Source: Azonexaceae bacterium (GTDB lineage Bacteria > Pseudomonadota > Gammaproteobacteria > Burkholderiales > Rhodocyclaceae). From it: a stretch of 22,146 nucleotides of DNA. The position numbers and the translations under genes are program-made. The first letter of the stretch is position 1; each line of letters begins with the position of its first letter. Of the stretch, positions 1 through 10,200 are shown piece by piece. The notes below the pieces were generated by a model. It was not told the origin of the DNA, did no database searches, and saw nothing but the letters and a program-made list of their open reading frames with translations. The DNA is taken from contig SSTA01000150.1 of NCBI GenBank assembly GCA_009469685.1, forward strand, positions 1 to 22,146, in the 5' to 3' direction.

Positions 1-867
1 CTGGCGGAAATCGTCAGCCTTGTGGAATCGGCGCAGGCGGAACTCGGGGAGGCAGTTTCCCTGTTGCGTCGCTACGCCGATCGGGTCGATCTCGATCCCG
101 GCAGGTTGGCAGAGGTCGAAGGGCGAATCGAAGCGATCCATGGTGCGGCTCGCAAGTTCCGGGTGCGTCCGGAGGACCTGGGCGGGCTTTTGGTTTCCTG
201 GCGAGAGCGTCTTCTTGAAATCGGCGATGCCGGCGACCTCGGCGCCCTGGAAAAGCGCGTCGAAACGGCGCGCAACGACTACTGCGGGAAGGCAGAGCGC
301 CTCTCGGAGGGTAGGCGGCAGGCTGCCACCACGCTGGCAGCGGCGGTCACCGAGTTGATGGCGGAACTCGCCCTGGCGGCCGGTCGCCTGGAAATCGCCC
401 TGCTCCCTGGGGAGCCGGCGGCGTACGGCGTGGAGCAAGTGGAATTTCGCGTGGCCGGATTGGCAGGTGCCGAGCCGCGGGCTTTGGCCAAAGTGGCCTC
501 GGGAGGGGAGCTCTCCCGGATCAGCCTGGCCATCCAGGTGGTGACCTCCCGTTCGGCCAGCGTCCCCACCCTGGTTTTCGACGAGGTGGACGTGGGGATC
601 GGGGGAGGGGTCGCGGAAATCGTCGGCCGTCTGCTGGCCGAACTCGGGCAGGAGCGCCAGGTGCTCTGCGTCACCCACCTGCCCCAGGTGGCTGCCCGGG
701 CGGACTGGCAGTGGCAGGTCAGCAAGACCAGCCGCGAGGGCATGGTGTTGAGCAGCATTGCCGCCCTCGATCCTGAGGCCCGGGTGGGCGAAATTGCGCG
801 CATGCTGGGAGGCGTCGAAATCACCGACATCACGCGCCGCCACGCCCGGGAATTGCTTGGGATCTGA
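1..867 (+). CDS. recN: DNA repair protein RecN, C-terminal part (5' truncated by window)
   Basis: The frame is open from base 1 to the TGA at 865-867, giving the last 288 residues of a protein that is usually about 550 residues, so the N-terminal Walker A half lies outside the window. RecN is an SMC-like ATPase that acts early in recombinational repair of double-strand breaks. Seen here: a coiled-coil-like, Glu/Arg/Ala-rich stretch over roughly the first 110 residues, then the C-terminal ATPase lobe with the ABC signature (VASGGELSR, about bases 496-522), the Walker B strand (TLVFDEVDVGIGGG, about 569-610) and the H-loop (CVTHLPQVAA, about 667-696). The gene converges on the minus-strand UPF0016 gene with only 3 bases between the stop codons and no visible terminator. 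RecN is favoured over other SMC-like proteins because of the DEVDVGIGG and THLPQVA motifs. SOS control is typical of the family, but its promoter is not in view. Confidence 0.96.
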   Translation: MAEIVSLVESAQAELGEAVSLLRRYADRVDLDPGRLAEVEGRIEAIHGAARKFRVRPEDLGGLLVSWRERLLEIGDAGDLGALEKRVETARNDYCGKAERLSEGRRQAATTLAAAVTELMAELALAAGRLEIALLPGEPAAYGVEQVEFRVAGLAGAEPRALAKVASGGELSRISLAIQVVTSRSASVPTLVFDEVDVGIGGGVAEIVGRLLAELGQERQVLCVTHLPQVAARADWQWQVSKTSREGMVLSSIAALDPEARVGEIARMLGGVEITDITRRHARELLGI

Positions 868-870
868 AGC

Positions 871-1461
871 TCAGAAAAGCCGACTGGCAGCCACAACGGC
901 CAGGGCAAGGAAGAGCGTGCCGCTGACCCGGTGGATCCAGACCAGGGGGAGCCGGCGGAGCAATTTGCGGCCGGCGAGAATTCCCAACAGGGACGTTGTG
1001 GCGAGGGCCAGCGTCGCTCCTGCCCAGACCGCATCGGCGGAGACAGTGCTACTGAGGCCGGCGACGGCAATCTGAGTCTTGTCGCCGAATTCGGCAAGAA
1101 AGATGAGCACAAAAGTGGTGGCAAAGACGCTGTGTCCCGGCTTTTCCGCAACGGTCTCGTCGTCCTCTTCTTCCGAGTAACGTAGGGCATGCCAGCCGAA
1201 GACCGCGAAAAGGAGCGCTACCGCCCCGGCGACGACCTCCTCGGGCAGCCAGGCGGCGACCGCTGCACCGAACAGGACCGCCAGGGCATTGAGGAGGGCA
1301 AAGGCGACAATGGCTCCTGCGGCAACCGGTAATCCGCGATGGCGGGCGGCCAGGGTCATGCACACGAGCTGGCTCTTGTCGCCCATTTCCGCCAAGGCGA
1401 TCAAGAGGTAGGCCGCGCCAGCCGAAGTCAGCCAGGCCCCTTCACCGGCGCTTCCCACCAT
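871..1461 (-). CDS. UPF0016/GDT1 (TMEM165-type) membrane protein, probable Mn2+ exporter
   Basis: This 196-residue, very hydrophobic protein has about six predicted membrane helices arranged as two similar halves. Each half carries the family hallmark E-x-G-D-K-[ST]: EMGDKSQ near residue 25 and EFGDKTQ near residue 124. A charged acidic linker (YSEEEDDE) joins the halves. Known of the family: eukaryotic TMEM165/Gdt1 proteins move Mn2+/Ca2+, and a bacterial relative in Vibrio cholerae (MneA) exports manganese; the two acidic motifs form the cation path. Manganese export here is inferred from the family. The ATG at 1461 is preceded by AAGGA on the minus strand at good spacing. The gene lies 9 bases downstream of fur on the same strand, so the two are probably co-transcribed, which fits a metal-homeostasis role. 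The family assignment is firm; the transported ion is less certain. Confidence 0.9.
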   Translation of the reverse strand: MVGSAGEGAWLTSAGAAYLLIALAEMGDKSQLVCMTLAARHRGLPVAAGAIVAFALLNALAVLFGAAVAAWLPEEVVAGAVALLFAVFGWHALRYSEEEDDETVAEKPGHSVFATTFVLIFLAEFGDKTQIAVAGLSSTVSADAVWAGATLALATTSLLGILAGRKLLRRLPLVWIHRVSGTLFLALAVVAASRLF

Positions 1462-1470
1462 TGTCGGTCC

Positions 1471-1917
1471 TTACTCCCTGGGTTTGGCGCCGGCGTTGCG
1501 GGTAGGACAGTCGGCCTTGTTGCAGTGGGCGTAAAGATACAGAGCGTGCTCCTGGATGGAGAAGCCGCGCTCGGCGGCAATCTGGTTCTGCCGGCGCTCG
1601 ATCTCGGGATCGTAGAATTCCTCGACCCGGCCGCAGTCGATGCACACCAGGTGGTCGTGGTGCTTGCCGGCATTGATTTCGAAGACTGCCTTGCCCGACT
1701 CGAAGAAGTGCCGTTCGAGCAGCCCGGCCTGCTCGAATTGGGTCAGCACCCGATAAACGGTCGCCAAACCGATGTCCATGCCTTCCGCGATGAGCGCTCG
1801 ATAGACGTCTTCCGCAGTCATGTGGCGGATGCTGCTCTTCTCGAACAACTCCAGGATCTTGAGGCGGGGGAAAGTCGCCTTGAGCCCCATATTCTTGAGG
1901 CTTTGGGGATCGCTCAT
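1471..1917 (-). CDS. fur: Ferric uptake regulator Fur
   Basis: A 148-residue Fur-family metalloregulator, the usual length. The N-terminal winged-helix DNA-binding domain covers about residues 1-83, with the recognition helix in [15 protein letters not shown] (about 49-63). The C-terminal dimerisation/metal domain has the HHDH motif at 86-89, CIDC at 92-95 and a second Cys pair (C132, C137) for the structural zinc. In the family, Fur with Fe2+ represses iron-uptake genes and controls further genes indirectly through small RNAs. The ATG at 1917 begins [22 protein letters not shown], matching typical betaproteobacterial Fur starts; the frame is open further upstream, but that extension has no family similarity and runs into the divergent bamE region. 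The fur/omlA(bamE) divergent arrangement is known from Pseudomonas and Xanthomonas. I see no convincing Fur box in the 96-base divergent region, so autoregulation is not supported by sequence. Confidence 0.97.
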   Translation of the reverse strand: MSDPQSLKNMGLKATFPRLKILELFEKSSIRHMTAEDVYRALIAEGMDIGLATVYRVLTQFEQAGLLERHFFESGKAVFEINAGKHHDHLVCIDCGRVEEFYDPEIERRQNQIAAERGFSIQEHALYLYAHCNKADCPTRNAGAKPRE

Positions 1918-1965
1918 CGTGCTTTTTCCAGTGGCGGCAGGGCCGGAGGGGCGGTTGATTTCGGG

Positions 1966-1971
1966 TATGAT
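1966..1971 (+). promoter_or_regulatory. Putative -10 element of the bamE promoter in the fur/bamE divergent region
   Basis: TATGAT matches the sigma70 -10 consensus in five of six bases and lies 42 bases before the bamE ATG, which would give a leader of about 35 nt. No good -35 lies 16-18 bases upstream. The 96-base region 1918-2013 must hold the start signals of both fur and bamE. I could not identify a convincing fur promoter or Fur box in it. Confidence 0.35.
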
Positions 1972-2013
1972 AGTACGCTTCGGCAACATTCTAGAAATCC
2001 CTTCTTTTCGTCC

Positions 2014-2496
2014 ATGCGATCCCAAATCCGCTTGATCGTCGGTGCGGCCTGTCTTTGGCTGGCTGCTTGCTCGAATGTTCCCCGGATCGTCACGGAGTAC
2101 CGGATTGACGTGCAGCAGGGCAACGTCCTCACCCAGGACATGGTGTCCCAGCTCAAGCCTGGCCAAACCCGGGACCAGGTGAGATTCATCCTGGGAACCC
2201 CCCTGTTGGCGGACGTTTTCCACGCCCAGCGTTGGGATTACGTCTATCGGCTCCAGAACGGGCGTACCAATGCTGTCGAAACCCGCAAGTTTTCGGTATT
2301 CTTCAACGCTGATGGGCGTCTGGAGCGGGTTTCCGGGGATGTCGAGGTTGCCGAGGCAGCCGATCTGACGGCTCCGGTCGCCAACAGCCGGGTGATCGAT
2401 CTGGGGGCGCTGCCGGCCGATGCCGAAGGCAAGCCGCTTCCACCCGTGGAAGAAAAGGGCTTCTTCGGCCGCATGCTCGAAAAAGTGGGTTTATAA
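2014..2496 (+). CDS. bamE: Outer membrane protein assembly factor BamE (OmlA/SmpA-type lipoprotein)
   Basis: A 160-residue lipoprotein precursor. A short positively charged N-terminus and hydrophobic core are followed by the lipobox L16-A17-A18-C19, so the mature protein would start at Cys19. The BamE/SmpA-OmlA domain spans about residues 30-112, including the conserved stretches [21 protein letters not shown] and WDYVYRL. BamE is a periplasmic-face subunit of the BAM complex that inserts beta-barrel proteins into the outer membrane. The protein is longer than the approximately 113-residue E. coli BamE because of a C-terminal tail (about 113-160) rich in Ala, Pro and acidic residues. The ATG at 2014 is the only start that gives a signal peptide. 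The preceding 20 bases are pyrimidine-rich with no Shine-Dalgarno sequence. It is divergent from fur and 15 bases upstream of dapB, so bamE-dapB transcription is likely. Confidence 0.94.
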   Translation: MRSQIRLIVGAACLWLAACSNVPRIVTEYRIDVQQGNVLTQDMVSQLKPGQTRDQVRFILGTPLLADVFHAQRWDYVYRLQNGRTNAVETRKFSVFFNADGRLERVSGDVEVAEAADLTAPVANSRVIDLGALPADAEGKPLPPVEEKGFFGRMLEKVGL

Positions 2497-3318
<822 letters not shown>

Positions 3319-3346
3319 ACAGAGGCGAACCCAAGCGTGCCACGAG

Positions 3347-3400
3347 ATGAAGCCGTACAGCTTCAAATGGCCTTTCGCCTTCTGCCCTGATCGGCCATGA
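3347..3400 (+). CDS. Possible 17-residue leader peptide overlapping the histidine kinase start
   Basis: A 17-codon open frame, [17 protein letters not shown], starts 28 bases after the dapB stop. Its TGA (3398-3400) overlaps the kinase ATG (3397-3399) in the classic ATGA arrangement used for translational coupling. It is rich in aromatic residues and proline and resembles no known peptide I recognise. Its own ribosome site is poor (CACGAG just before the ATG), so it may well be chance. It is listed because the kinase start itself also lacks a Shine-Dalgarno sequence, and coupling would explain initiation there. Confidence 0.25.
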   Translation: MKPYSFKWPFAFCPDRP

Positions 3401-5949
3401 AATCCCAACTCCTCAACCGCCAACTCCAGGAGATCTTTGCTGGAGGGGGAGAGGAACGTTTGCGGGGGCTGCTCGCGGGTATCGAAGCGAGTCACGGCGA
3501 TCTGGCCCGCGGCGTGGCGCGCTTGCTCGAGGCGGCCGACGGCACCTATGCCATGTACGCCAACCTGCAGCACTGGCAGAACGAACTCTCGGGCGACGCG
3601 CTCTCGGACTGGAATCTGCGCAGCGGCAATATCGAGTCCGGTCGCAAGTGGAAGACCCTGCTCGGTTACGAGGCCGCGGAAGGCGACGATAGCGTCGCCG
3701 GATGGCAGCGGCTGGTCCATCCGGAGGACTTGCGGACCCTCCAGTCCCGCATTGCATCTAATTCCGAGCAGCGCGGCCAGCCCTTCTCCGCCGAGGTTCG
3801 CATGCGGAACAAGGGGGGCGACTGGCGCTGGATGCAGGTGCGGGGCCTGGTGACCGCCCGCGACGCCGACGGCGAACCGCTGCGCATGCTGGTCCTCCAT
3901 CGGGACATCAGCGCCGAGAAGGAGTCCGCCGCGAAGCTCATCGCCGCCAAGGAATCGGCGGAAACCGCCAACCGCGCCCGGGGAGCCTTCCTGGCCAATA
4001 TGAGCCACGAGATCCGCACGCCGATGAACGGGATCATCGGCATGACCGAACTCGCCCTGGATACCGCCCTGGACGCCGAGCAGCGGCATTACCTGAAGAC
4101 GGTCAAGTCGTCGGCCGAGGCGCTGCTCACCATCGTCAACGACATCCTCGACTTTTCCAAGATCGAGGCCGGAAAGATGCAGGTCGAGGCGATCAGCTTC
4201 AACCTCACCGATCTGGTCCTGGAGGCGGCCCGGGTCATGGCGGTCGGCGCCCACAAGAAAGGACTGGAACTGCTGGTCAGTCTGGCTCCGGAGGTTCCCA
4301 GCCGGCTGATCGGCGATCCCATCCGGATTCGGCAATTGCTGACCAATCTGCTGGGCAATGCGATCAAATTCACCGAAAAGGGCGAGGTTCAGGTCGAAGT
4401 CGGCGTGGAGCGTGCGACTCCGCATTCCATCTGGCTCCGGTTTCTTGTCCGCGATACCGGGATCGGCATTGCGCCGGAGAAGCAGGGGGCCATTTTCGAC
4501 GCGTTTTCCCAGGCCGATGTGTCCACCACCCGCCGCTTCGGCGGTACCGGGCTGGGTTTGGCGATCTGCTCGCGCCTGGTGCAACTTCTCGACGGCAGAA
4601 TCTGGCTGGAGAGCGCCGAGGGCAAGGGAGCGCGATTCTATTTCACCGCCCGCTTCGGACTCGATCGCGAAGCGGCTGTGGTCGAGGTGCGCAAATTTTC
4701 GGGGCGCCGGGCGCTGGTGCTGGACGACAATCCCCATTCGGTCAGGCATCTGGTGGGTCTGTTGGAACGCCTAGGCGTGCAGGCCTCCGGGGCCGTCGAA
4801 GCGGGGGCCGCTCTGGAGGCCATCGATCGATCGCGATCGGTGGATTTTCCCTACGATCTCATCCTTGCCGATGCCACCATGGAAGCGCCTGGCGGGTTTG
4901 CCCTTGCCGAGCGCTGGAGCGGCGGACTCCAGCGGGAAAAGCTGGTGATGTTGATCACTACCGAAAATCAGCGCCATGACCTGAATCGGCTCCGGGAATT
5001 GAAGGTTTCGGCGCACTTGGTCAAGCCCGTGGGCCCAGCCGACCTGGGTGATGCCATTGCCCTGGCCCTCGGCGAATCGGCGGGAGAAGAGGAAGGAAGC
5101 CATCTCCTTGCAGCCTTCGACGTGGATACTGGACACACGCCGGGGAGCGAGCCGGTTCTGGACATCCTCCTGGTCGAGGACAATCCGGTCAATCAGGAAC
5201 TTGCGGTGCGCGTCTTGCAGCGTCGTTCTCACCGGGTGGTGGTGGCGAATAACGGCGCCGAAGCCCTGGAGTGGTTCGAGAAGCAACGCTTCGACGTCAT
5301 ACTGATGGACATGCAGATGCCGGTGATGGGGGGTGTCGAGGCGGCCGAGGCCATTCGGGCCCGCGAAATGCGCCGCAGCTGGGTGGTCTCCGATACCTTC
5401 AAGCCGGTGTGGATCATCGCCATGACCGCCAACGTCATGGACAGCGACCGTGAGCGTTGTCTGCAGGCCGGCATGAACGACTATCTGGCAAAACCCCTGC
5501 GGCCCGAACAGCTCTTTGCCGCTCTCGATCGAGCAGTCGACGAGGATTCCGTCGGCAGTACCAGTTTGTGGGAATTCGGCACCGGAACCGCCACGGTCCG
5601 CCTCAACATGGAGGCCGCTCTGAACGAAATCGGCGACGCGGACTTGCTGGCCAATATGGCCGGAATGATGCTCGCCGAGTGGGACAGTCACGTCGAACAT
5701 CTGCGCCAGTCTTTGGCGGCTCGGAGCCAATCCGAGTTGCGCATGCATGCGCACACCCTGAAAAGCCTTCTGGCCATGTTTCATGCGGACACTGCACGCC
5801 AGTTGGCCCTGGAGCTTGAACAAGCCGCCGTCGCGCCGGAAGGAATCTCGTGGGACGATTGCGCCAGGCGCCTGGCCATCCTTGAGCAGGAAATGGCCGA
5901 AGTCAAACCCGAGCTCAGAGGTTTCGTGGAGTCTCGGGGGAGGCACTGA
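3397..5949 (+). CDS. Hybrid sensor histidine kinase, PAS-HisKA-HATPase-REC-REC-Hpt (cytoplasmic)
   Basis: An 850-residue protein without membrane segments or signal peptide. Domains in order: an uncharacterised N-terminus (1-65); a PAS_3-like sensor (about 66-175, ending in [10 protein letters not shown]); HisKA with the phospho-His in SHEIRTPMN (H204); HATPase_c (about 300-420) with the N box, DTGIGI and GGTGLGLAI; receiver 1 (about 435-555, acceptor D492); receiver 2 (588-708, acceptor D638 in LMDMQMP); and a C-terminal Hpt domain (about 735-840, HAHTLKS with H786). All phosphorelay residues are present, so a His-Asp-His-Asp relay is plausible. Receiver 1 deviates at the MP and DG positions (D-ATMEAPGG). 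The signal and output are unknown: no response regulator or output domain lies in the window, so it is an orphan. It begins 78 bases after dapB, its ATG has no clear ribosome site, and it overlaps a 17-codon frame. The domain calls are secure; the role is not known. Confidence 0.93.
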   Translation: MKSQLLNRQLQEIFAGGGEERLRGLLAGIEASHGDLARGVARLLEAADGTYAMYANLQHWQNELSGDALSDWNLRSGNIESGRKWKTLLGYEAAEGDDSVAGWQRLVHPEDLRTLQSRIASNSEQRGQPFSAEVRMRNKGGDWRWMQVRGLVTARDADGEPLRMLVLHRDISAEKESAAKLIAAKESAETANRARGAFLANMSHEIRTPMNGIIGMTELALDTALDAEQRHYLKTVKSSAEALLTIVNDILDFSKIEAGKMQVEAISFNLTDLVLEAARVMAVGAHKKGLELLVSLAPEVPSRLIGDPIRIRQLLTNLLGNAIKFTEKGEVQVEVGVERATPHSIWLRFLVRDTGIGIAPEKQGAIFDAFSQADVSTTRRFGGTGLGLAICSRLVQLLDGRIWLESAEGKGARFYFTARFGLDREAAVVEVRKFSGRRALVLDDNPHSVRHLVGLLERLGVQASGAVEAGAALEAIDRSRSVDFPYDLILADATMEAPGGFALAERWSGGLQREKLVMLITTENQRHDLNRLRELKVSAHLVKPVGPADLGDAIALALGESAGEEEGSHLLAAFDVDTGHTPGSEPVLDILLVEDNPVNQELAVRVLQRRSHRVVVANNGAEALEWFEKQRFDVILMDMQMPVMGGVEAAEAIRAREMRRSWVVSDTFKPVWIIAMTANVMDSDRERCLQAGMNDYLAKPLRPEQLFAALDRAVDEDSVGSTSLWEFGTGTATVRLNMEAALNEIGDADLLANMAGMMLAEWDSHVEHLRQSLAARSQSELRMHAHTLKSLLAMFHADTARQLALELEQAAVAPEGISWDDCARRLAILEQEMAEVKPELRGFVESRGRH

Positions 5950-5951
5950 CC

Positions 5952-5981
5952 TTGCCTGCGAGGCCCGATTTCAGCTAGAAT
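5952..5981 (+). promoter_or_regulatory. Putative sigma70 promoter of carAB
   Basis: TTGCCT (5952-5957) and TAGAAT (5976-5981) are separated by 18 bases and lie just after the kinase stop codon. Transcription would start near 5988 and give a leader of about 70 nt containing the hairpin at 6000-6028. The core and the bases after the -10 closely resemble the tpiA promoter at 16814-16843. Confidence 0.6.
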
Positions 5982-5999
5982 TTCAAGGTTTTGGACCTG

Positions 6000-6028
6000 C
6001 GAGCGGGGAGGCTTTGTCTCCCCGCTCG
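6000..6028 (+). promoter_or_regulatory. Perfect 11-bp hairpin in the carA leader
   Basis: CGAGCGGGGAG (6000-6010) pairs perfectly with CTCCCCGCTCG (6018-6028) around a 7-base loop (GCTTTGT). It has no following T-run, so it is not a standard intrinsic terminator. It starts about 12 bases after the predicted transcription start and ends about 20 bases before the carA Shine-Dalgarno sequence. It could stabilise the leader, influence carAB expression or help end the kinase transcript. The function is not shown by sequence. Confidence 0.6.
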
Positions 6029-6059
6029 GCACATCATAAGTCGAATACAGGAGCGCGCC

Positions 6060-7217
6060 GTGCCGTTGTTGCCCTCATTCTCACCCGCGCTTCTCGCGCT
6101 TGCCGACGGAACGGTTTTCAGGGGGCAATCGATCGGTGCCGACGGACTGGCCAGTGGCGAGGTGGTTTTCAATACCGCCATGACCGGCTATCAGGAAATC
6201 CTCACCGATCCGTCGTACTGTCGCCAGATCGTTACACTGACCTATCCGCATATCGGCAACGTCGGTTGCAATGCCGAGGATTTCGAATCCGGCGCCAATT
6301 TCGCGGCGGGTCTGGTCATTCGCGATCTTCCCCTACGGGCCTCCAACTGGCGGATGGAGGATAGCCTCTCGGCCTACCTCAAGAAACACGGCATTGTCGC
6401 CATCGCAGGCATCGATACGCGCAAATTGACCCGCATCCTGCGGGAAAAGGGGGCTCAGGCAGGATGCATCCTGGCCGGCGAGGCGGACGAGTCCAAGGCC
6501 TTGGCCATGGCCAGGGCCTTTCCGGGCTTGGCAGGAATGGATCTGGCAAAAGTGGTTTCCGCCAAGGAGGGGTATGCCTGGAGCGAGGGCGAATGGACCC
6601 TCAAGGGCTACCGGCCCGGCGGTGAAGCGCGCTTCCACGTGGTGGCCTACGATTTCGGGGTCAAGAGGAACATCCTCCGCATGCTCGCTCAACGCGGCTG
6701 CAGGCTGACGGTCGTGCCGGCCCAGACGCCGGCTGCCGATGTCCTGGCGATGAGGCCGGATGGTGTCTTCCTCTCCAACGGTCCCGGCGATCCGGAACCT
6801 TGCGACTATGCGATTGCGGCCATCCGCGAGTTCCTCGAGCGCGGGGTGCCGGTGTTTGGCATCTGCCTCGGTCACCAACTGCTGGGATTGGCCTCCGGCG
6901 CCAGGACCGTCAAGATGAAATTTGGTCACCACGGCGCCAACCATCCGGTCAAGGATTTGGATACCGGCCAGGTCCTGATCACCAGTCAAAATCACGGTTT
7001 TGCAGTGGACTCGCAGACGCTTCCGTCGACGCTGCGCGCCACCCACGTGTCCCTCTTCGATGGGTCGCTGCAAGGCCTTGCGCGTACCGATGTGCCGGCG
7101 TTCTCCTTCCAGGGCCACCCGGAGGCGAGCCCCGGACCCCATGACGTGGCCTACCTCTTCGACCGTTTCCTCGATCTCATGACCCGCGGCGTGGCCGCGC
7201 TGCAGCCGGCCCCCTAA
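6060..7217 (+). CDS. carA: Carbamoyl-phosphate synthase small (glutaminase) subunit
   Basis: A 385-residue CarA. It hydrolyses glutamine and channels ammonia to CarB for carbamoyl phosphate, the precursor of arginine and pyrimidines. The N-terminal CPSase_sm domain (about 1-150) includes [24 protein letters not shown] and IDTRKLTR. The class I glutamine amidotransferase domain (about 190-375) carries the nucleophile C269 in [10 protein letters not shown] and the catalytic H353 and E355 in [13 protein letters not shown], the same numbering as the E. coli enzyme. The start is a GTG at 6060, six bases after a clear AGGAG (6049-6053). The frame is open upstream to 5991, but that stretch contains the leader hairpin and is not conserved protein. 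carB follows after 18 bases, so the pair forms an operon, probably from the promoter at 5952-5981. Confidence 0.98.
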   Translation: MPLLPSFSPALLALADGTVFRGQSIGADGLASGEVVFNTAMTGYQEILTDPSYCRQIVTLTYPHIGNVGCNAEDFESGANFAAGLVIRDLPLRASNWRMEDSLSAYLKKHGIVAIAGIDTRKLTRILREKGAQAGCILAGEADESKALAMARAFPGLAGMDLAKVVSAKEGYAWSEGEWTLKGYRPGGEARFHVVAYDFGVKRNILRMLAQRGCRLTVVPAQTPAADVLAMRPDGVFLSNGPGDPEPCDYAIAAIREFLERGVPVFGICLGHQLLGLASGARTVKMKFGHHGANHPVKDLDTGQVLITSQNHGFAVDSQTLPSTLRATHVSLFDGSLQGLARTDVPAFSFQGHPEASPGPHDVAYLFDRFLDLMTRGVAALQPAP

Positions 7218-7235
7218 GGCAAGGCAGGATTCACC

Positions 7236-10200
7236 ATGCCCAAGCGTACAGACATCCAGAGCATCCTCATCATCGGCGCCGGTCCGATCATCATCGGCCA
7301 AGCCTGCGAATTCGACTATTCCGGCGCCCAGGCCTGCAAGGCTCTGCGGGAGGAAGGCTACAAGGTCATTCTGGTCAATTCCAACCCGGCCACCATCATG
7401 ACCGATCCGGAGATGGCCGACGTCACCTATATCGAGCCCATCACCTGGCAGGTGGTGGCCAAGATCATCGACCAGGAACGCCCCGATGCCCTGCTGCCCA
7501 CCATGGGGGGGCAGACGGCGTTGAATTGCGCGCTCGACCTCGATCGCGAGGGGATTCTGGCCAAGTTCGGCGTGGAACTCATCGGTGCTTCCAAGGAGGC
7601 CATCGACAAGGCGGAAGACCGCGAGAAATTCAAGGACGCGATGACCAAGATCGGCCTTGGCTCAGCCCGATCGGCCATCGCCCACAGCATGGAAGAGGCC
7701 CACCAGGTCCAGGCTTCCATCGGTTTCCCCACCATCATCCGTCCCTCGTTCACCTTGGGGGGCACCGGCGGCGGTATCGCGTACAACACGGAAGAGTTCG
7801 AGACCATCTGCAAGCGCGGCCTGGAAGCCTCGCCCACCCATGAGCTGCTCATCGAGGAAAGCCTTCTGGGCTGGAAGGAATACGAGATGGAAGTGGTCCG
7901 CGACAAGGCGGACAATTGCATCATCATCTGCTCCATCGAGAACCTGGACCCCATGGGCGTGCATACCGGCGACTCGATCACCGTCGCCCCGGCGCAGACC
8001 CTGACGGACAAGGAATACCAGATCATGCGCAACGCCTCGATTGCGGTGCTGCGTGAGATCGGCGTCGATACCGGCGGCTCCAACGTCCAATTCTCGATCA
8101 ATCCCAAGGACGGTCGGATGATCGTCATCGAGATGAACCCGCGGGTCTCCCGTTCCTCAGCGCTGGCTTCCAAGGCTACCGGCTTCCCGATTGCCAAGGT
8201 GGCGGCCAAGCTGGCCGTCGGCTACACCCTCGACGAACTGGCCAACGAGATCACCGGTGGCAAGACGCCGGCGTCCTTCGAGCCGTCGATCGACTATGTG
8301 GTCACCAAGGTGCCGCGTTTTGCCTTCGAGAAATTCCCGACTGCCGACTCGACCCTGACCACCCAGATGAAGTCCGTCGGTGAAGTCATGGCCATTGGAC
8401 GCACCTTCCAGGAGTCGCTCCAAAAGGCCTTGCGCGGCCTTGAAGTGGGTGTGGATGGGTTCAATCTCAAGTCCGTCGATCCGGAAACCATCGACGAGCA
8501 GCTTGCCCGTCCGTCGCCGGATCGCCTGTGGTACGTGGCGGATGCCTTTGGCGTCGGCATGAGCGTCGAGAAAGTCTTCGATCTGACCAAGATCGACCCC
8601 TGGTTCCTTGTGCAGATCAAGGAAATCGTCGATCTAGAACTCCTCATCGAAAAGCGCACCCTGGATTCCATCACGGTCGACGAATTGCGTTATCTCAAGC
8701 GCAAGGGATTCGCCGACCGTCGCCTGGCCTATCTGACCAAGACCTCCGAATCCGCCGTTCGCGAGCGGCGCCACGCCCTCGGCGTACGCCCAGTCTATAA
8801 GCGCGTGGACACCTGCGCCGCCGAATTCGCCACCGGGACCGCCTACATGTACTCGACCTATGAGGAGGAGTGCGAAGCGCAACCGACGGACAAGCAAAAG
8901 ATCATGGTTCTCGGCGGTGGCCCGAATCGCATCGGACAGGGTATCGAGTTCGACTATTGCTGCGTCCACGCCGCCATGGCCATGCGGGAAGACGGTTATG
9001 AAACGATCATGGTCAATTGCAATCCGGAGACCGTGTCAACGGATTACGACACCTCGGATCGCCTCTATTTCGAGCCCCTGACCCTTGAGGACGTGCTGGA
9101 AATTGTCGCCGTCGAGAAGCCCGTGGGCGTGATCGTCCAGTACGGCGGTCAGACGCCTCTGAAGCTCGCCCTGGCACTGGAAGCCAACGGCGTGCCCATC
9201 ATCGGCACGACGCCGGAATCGATCGACATTGCCGAGGACCGCGAACGCTTCCAGAAGCTGCTCCAGGAGCTGGGCCTCAAGCAGCCGCCCAACCGTACCG
9301 CCCGCACCGAAGCCGATGCTCTTCGCCTGGCGGCCGAGATCGGCTATCCCCTGGTGGTGCGTCCCTCCTATGTCCTCGGTGGCCGGGCCATGGAAATCGT
9401 CCATGAGCAGAAGGATCTCGAGCGCTACATGCGCGAGGCGGTCAAGGTCTCCAACGACTCGCCGGTGCTGCTCGACCGCTTCCTCAACGACGCCTGCGAG
9501 GTGGACGTCGACGCCCTTTCCGACGGCGAAGAAGTCATCATCGGCGGCGTCATGGAACATATCGAGCAGGCTGGCGTGCATTCCGGCGACTCCGCCTGTT
9601 CCCTGCCGCCTTACTCGCTGGGGAAGGAAATCCAGGAGGAACTTCGCCGGCAGACCAAGCTGATGGCCAAGGCACTCAACGTGTGCGGCCTGATGAACGT
9701 CCAGTTCGCCATCAAGGACGATCAGGTCTATGTGCTGGAAGTCAATCCGCGGGCTTCGCGCACGGTGCCCTTCGTTTCCAAGGCGACCGGCCTGCAGTTG
9801 GCCAAGATTGCCGCCCGCTGCATGGCCGGCAAGAGCTTGCGGGCCCAGGGCGTGACTGCGGAGGTCATTCCTCCCTATTACTCGGTGAAGGAGGCGGTGT
9901 TCCCCTTCGTCAAATTCCCCGGCGTCGATACCATCCTGGGGCCCGAGATGAAGTCTACCGGCGAAGTGATGGGGGTCGGTACCGATTTCGCGGAAGCTTT
10001 CGTCAAGTCGCAGCTGGCCGCAGGCGTGCGCATGCCTCGTAGCGGCAAGGCCTTCCTGTCGGTCAAGGACGGCGACAAGGCCAAGGCCGTCGAGGTGGCA
10101 CGCCACTTGAGCGAAGCCGGTTTCCATCTGGTGGCGACGCGCGGTACCGCCCATGCCATCGAGGCGGCCGGATTGCCGGTGCAGTCGGTGAACAAGGTGA

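Noticed and set aside
1339..2013. Upstream in-frame extension of bamE (a frame of 385 codons in total)
   Set aside because: It runs antisense through fur and lacks similarity; the lipoprotein signal and lipobox place the start at 2014.
1918..2223. N-terminal extension of fur to a 250-residue form
   Set aside because: It would cross the divergent region and bamE; Fur proteins of about 148 residues start at MSDPQ here.
5991..6059. Longer carA starting at 5991
   Set aside because: The extension covers the leader hairpin; the GTG at 6060 has a well-placed AGGAG and gives the family-normal N-terminus and E. coli-like numbering of catalytic residues.
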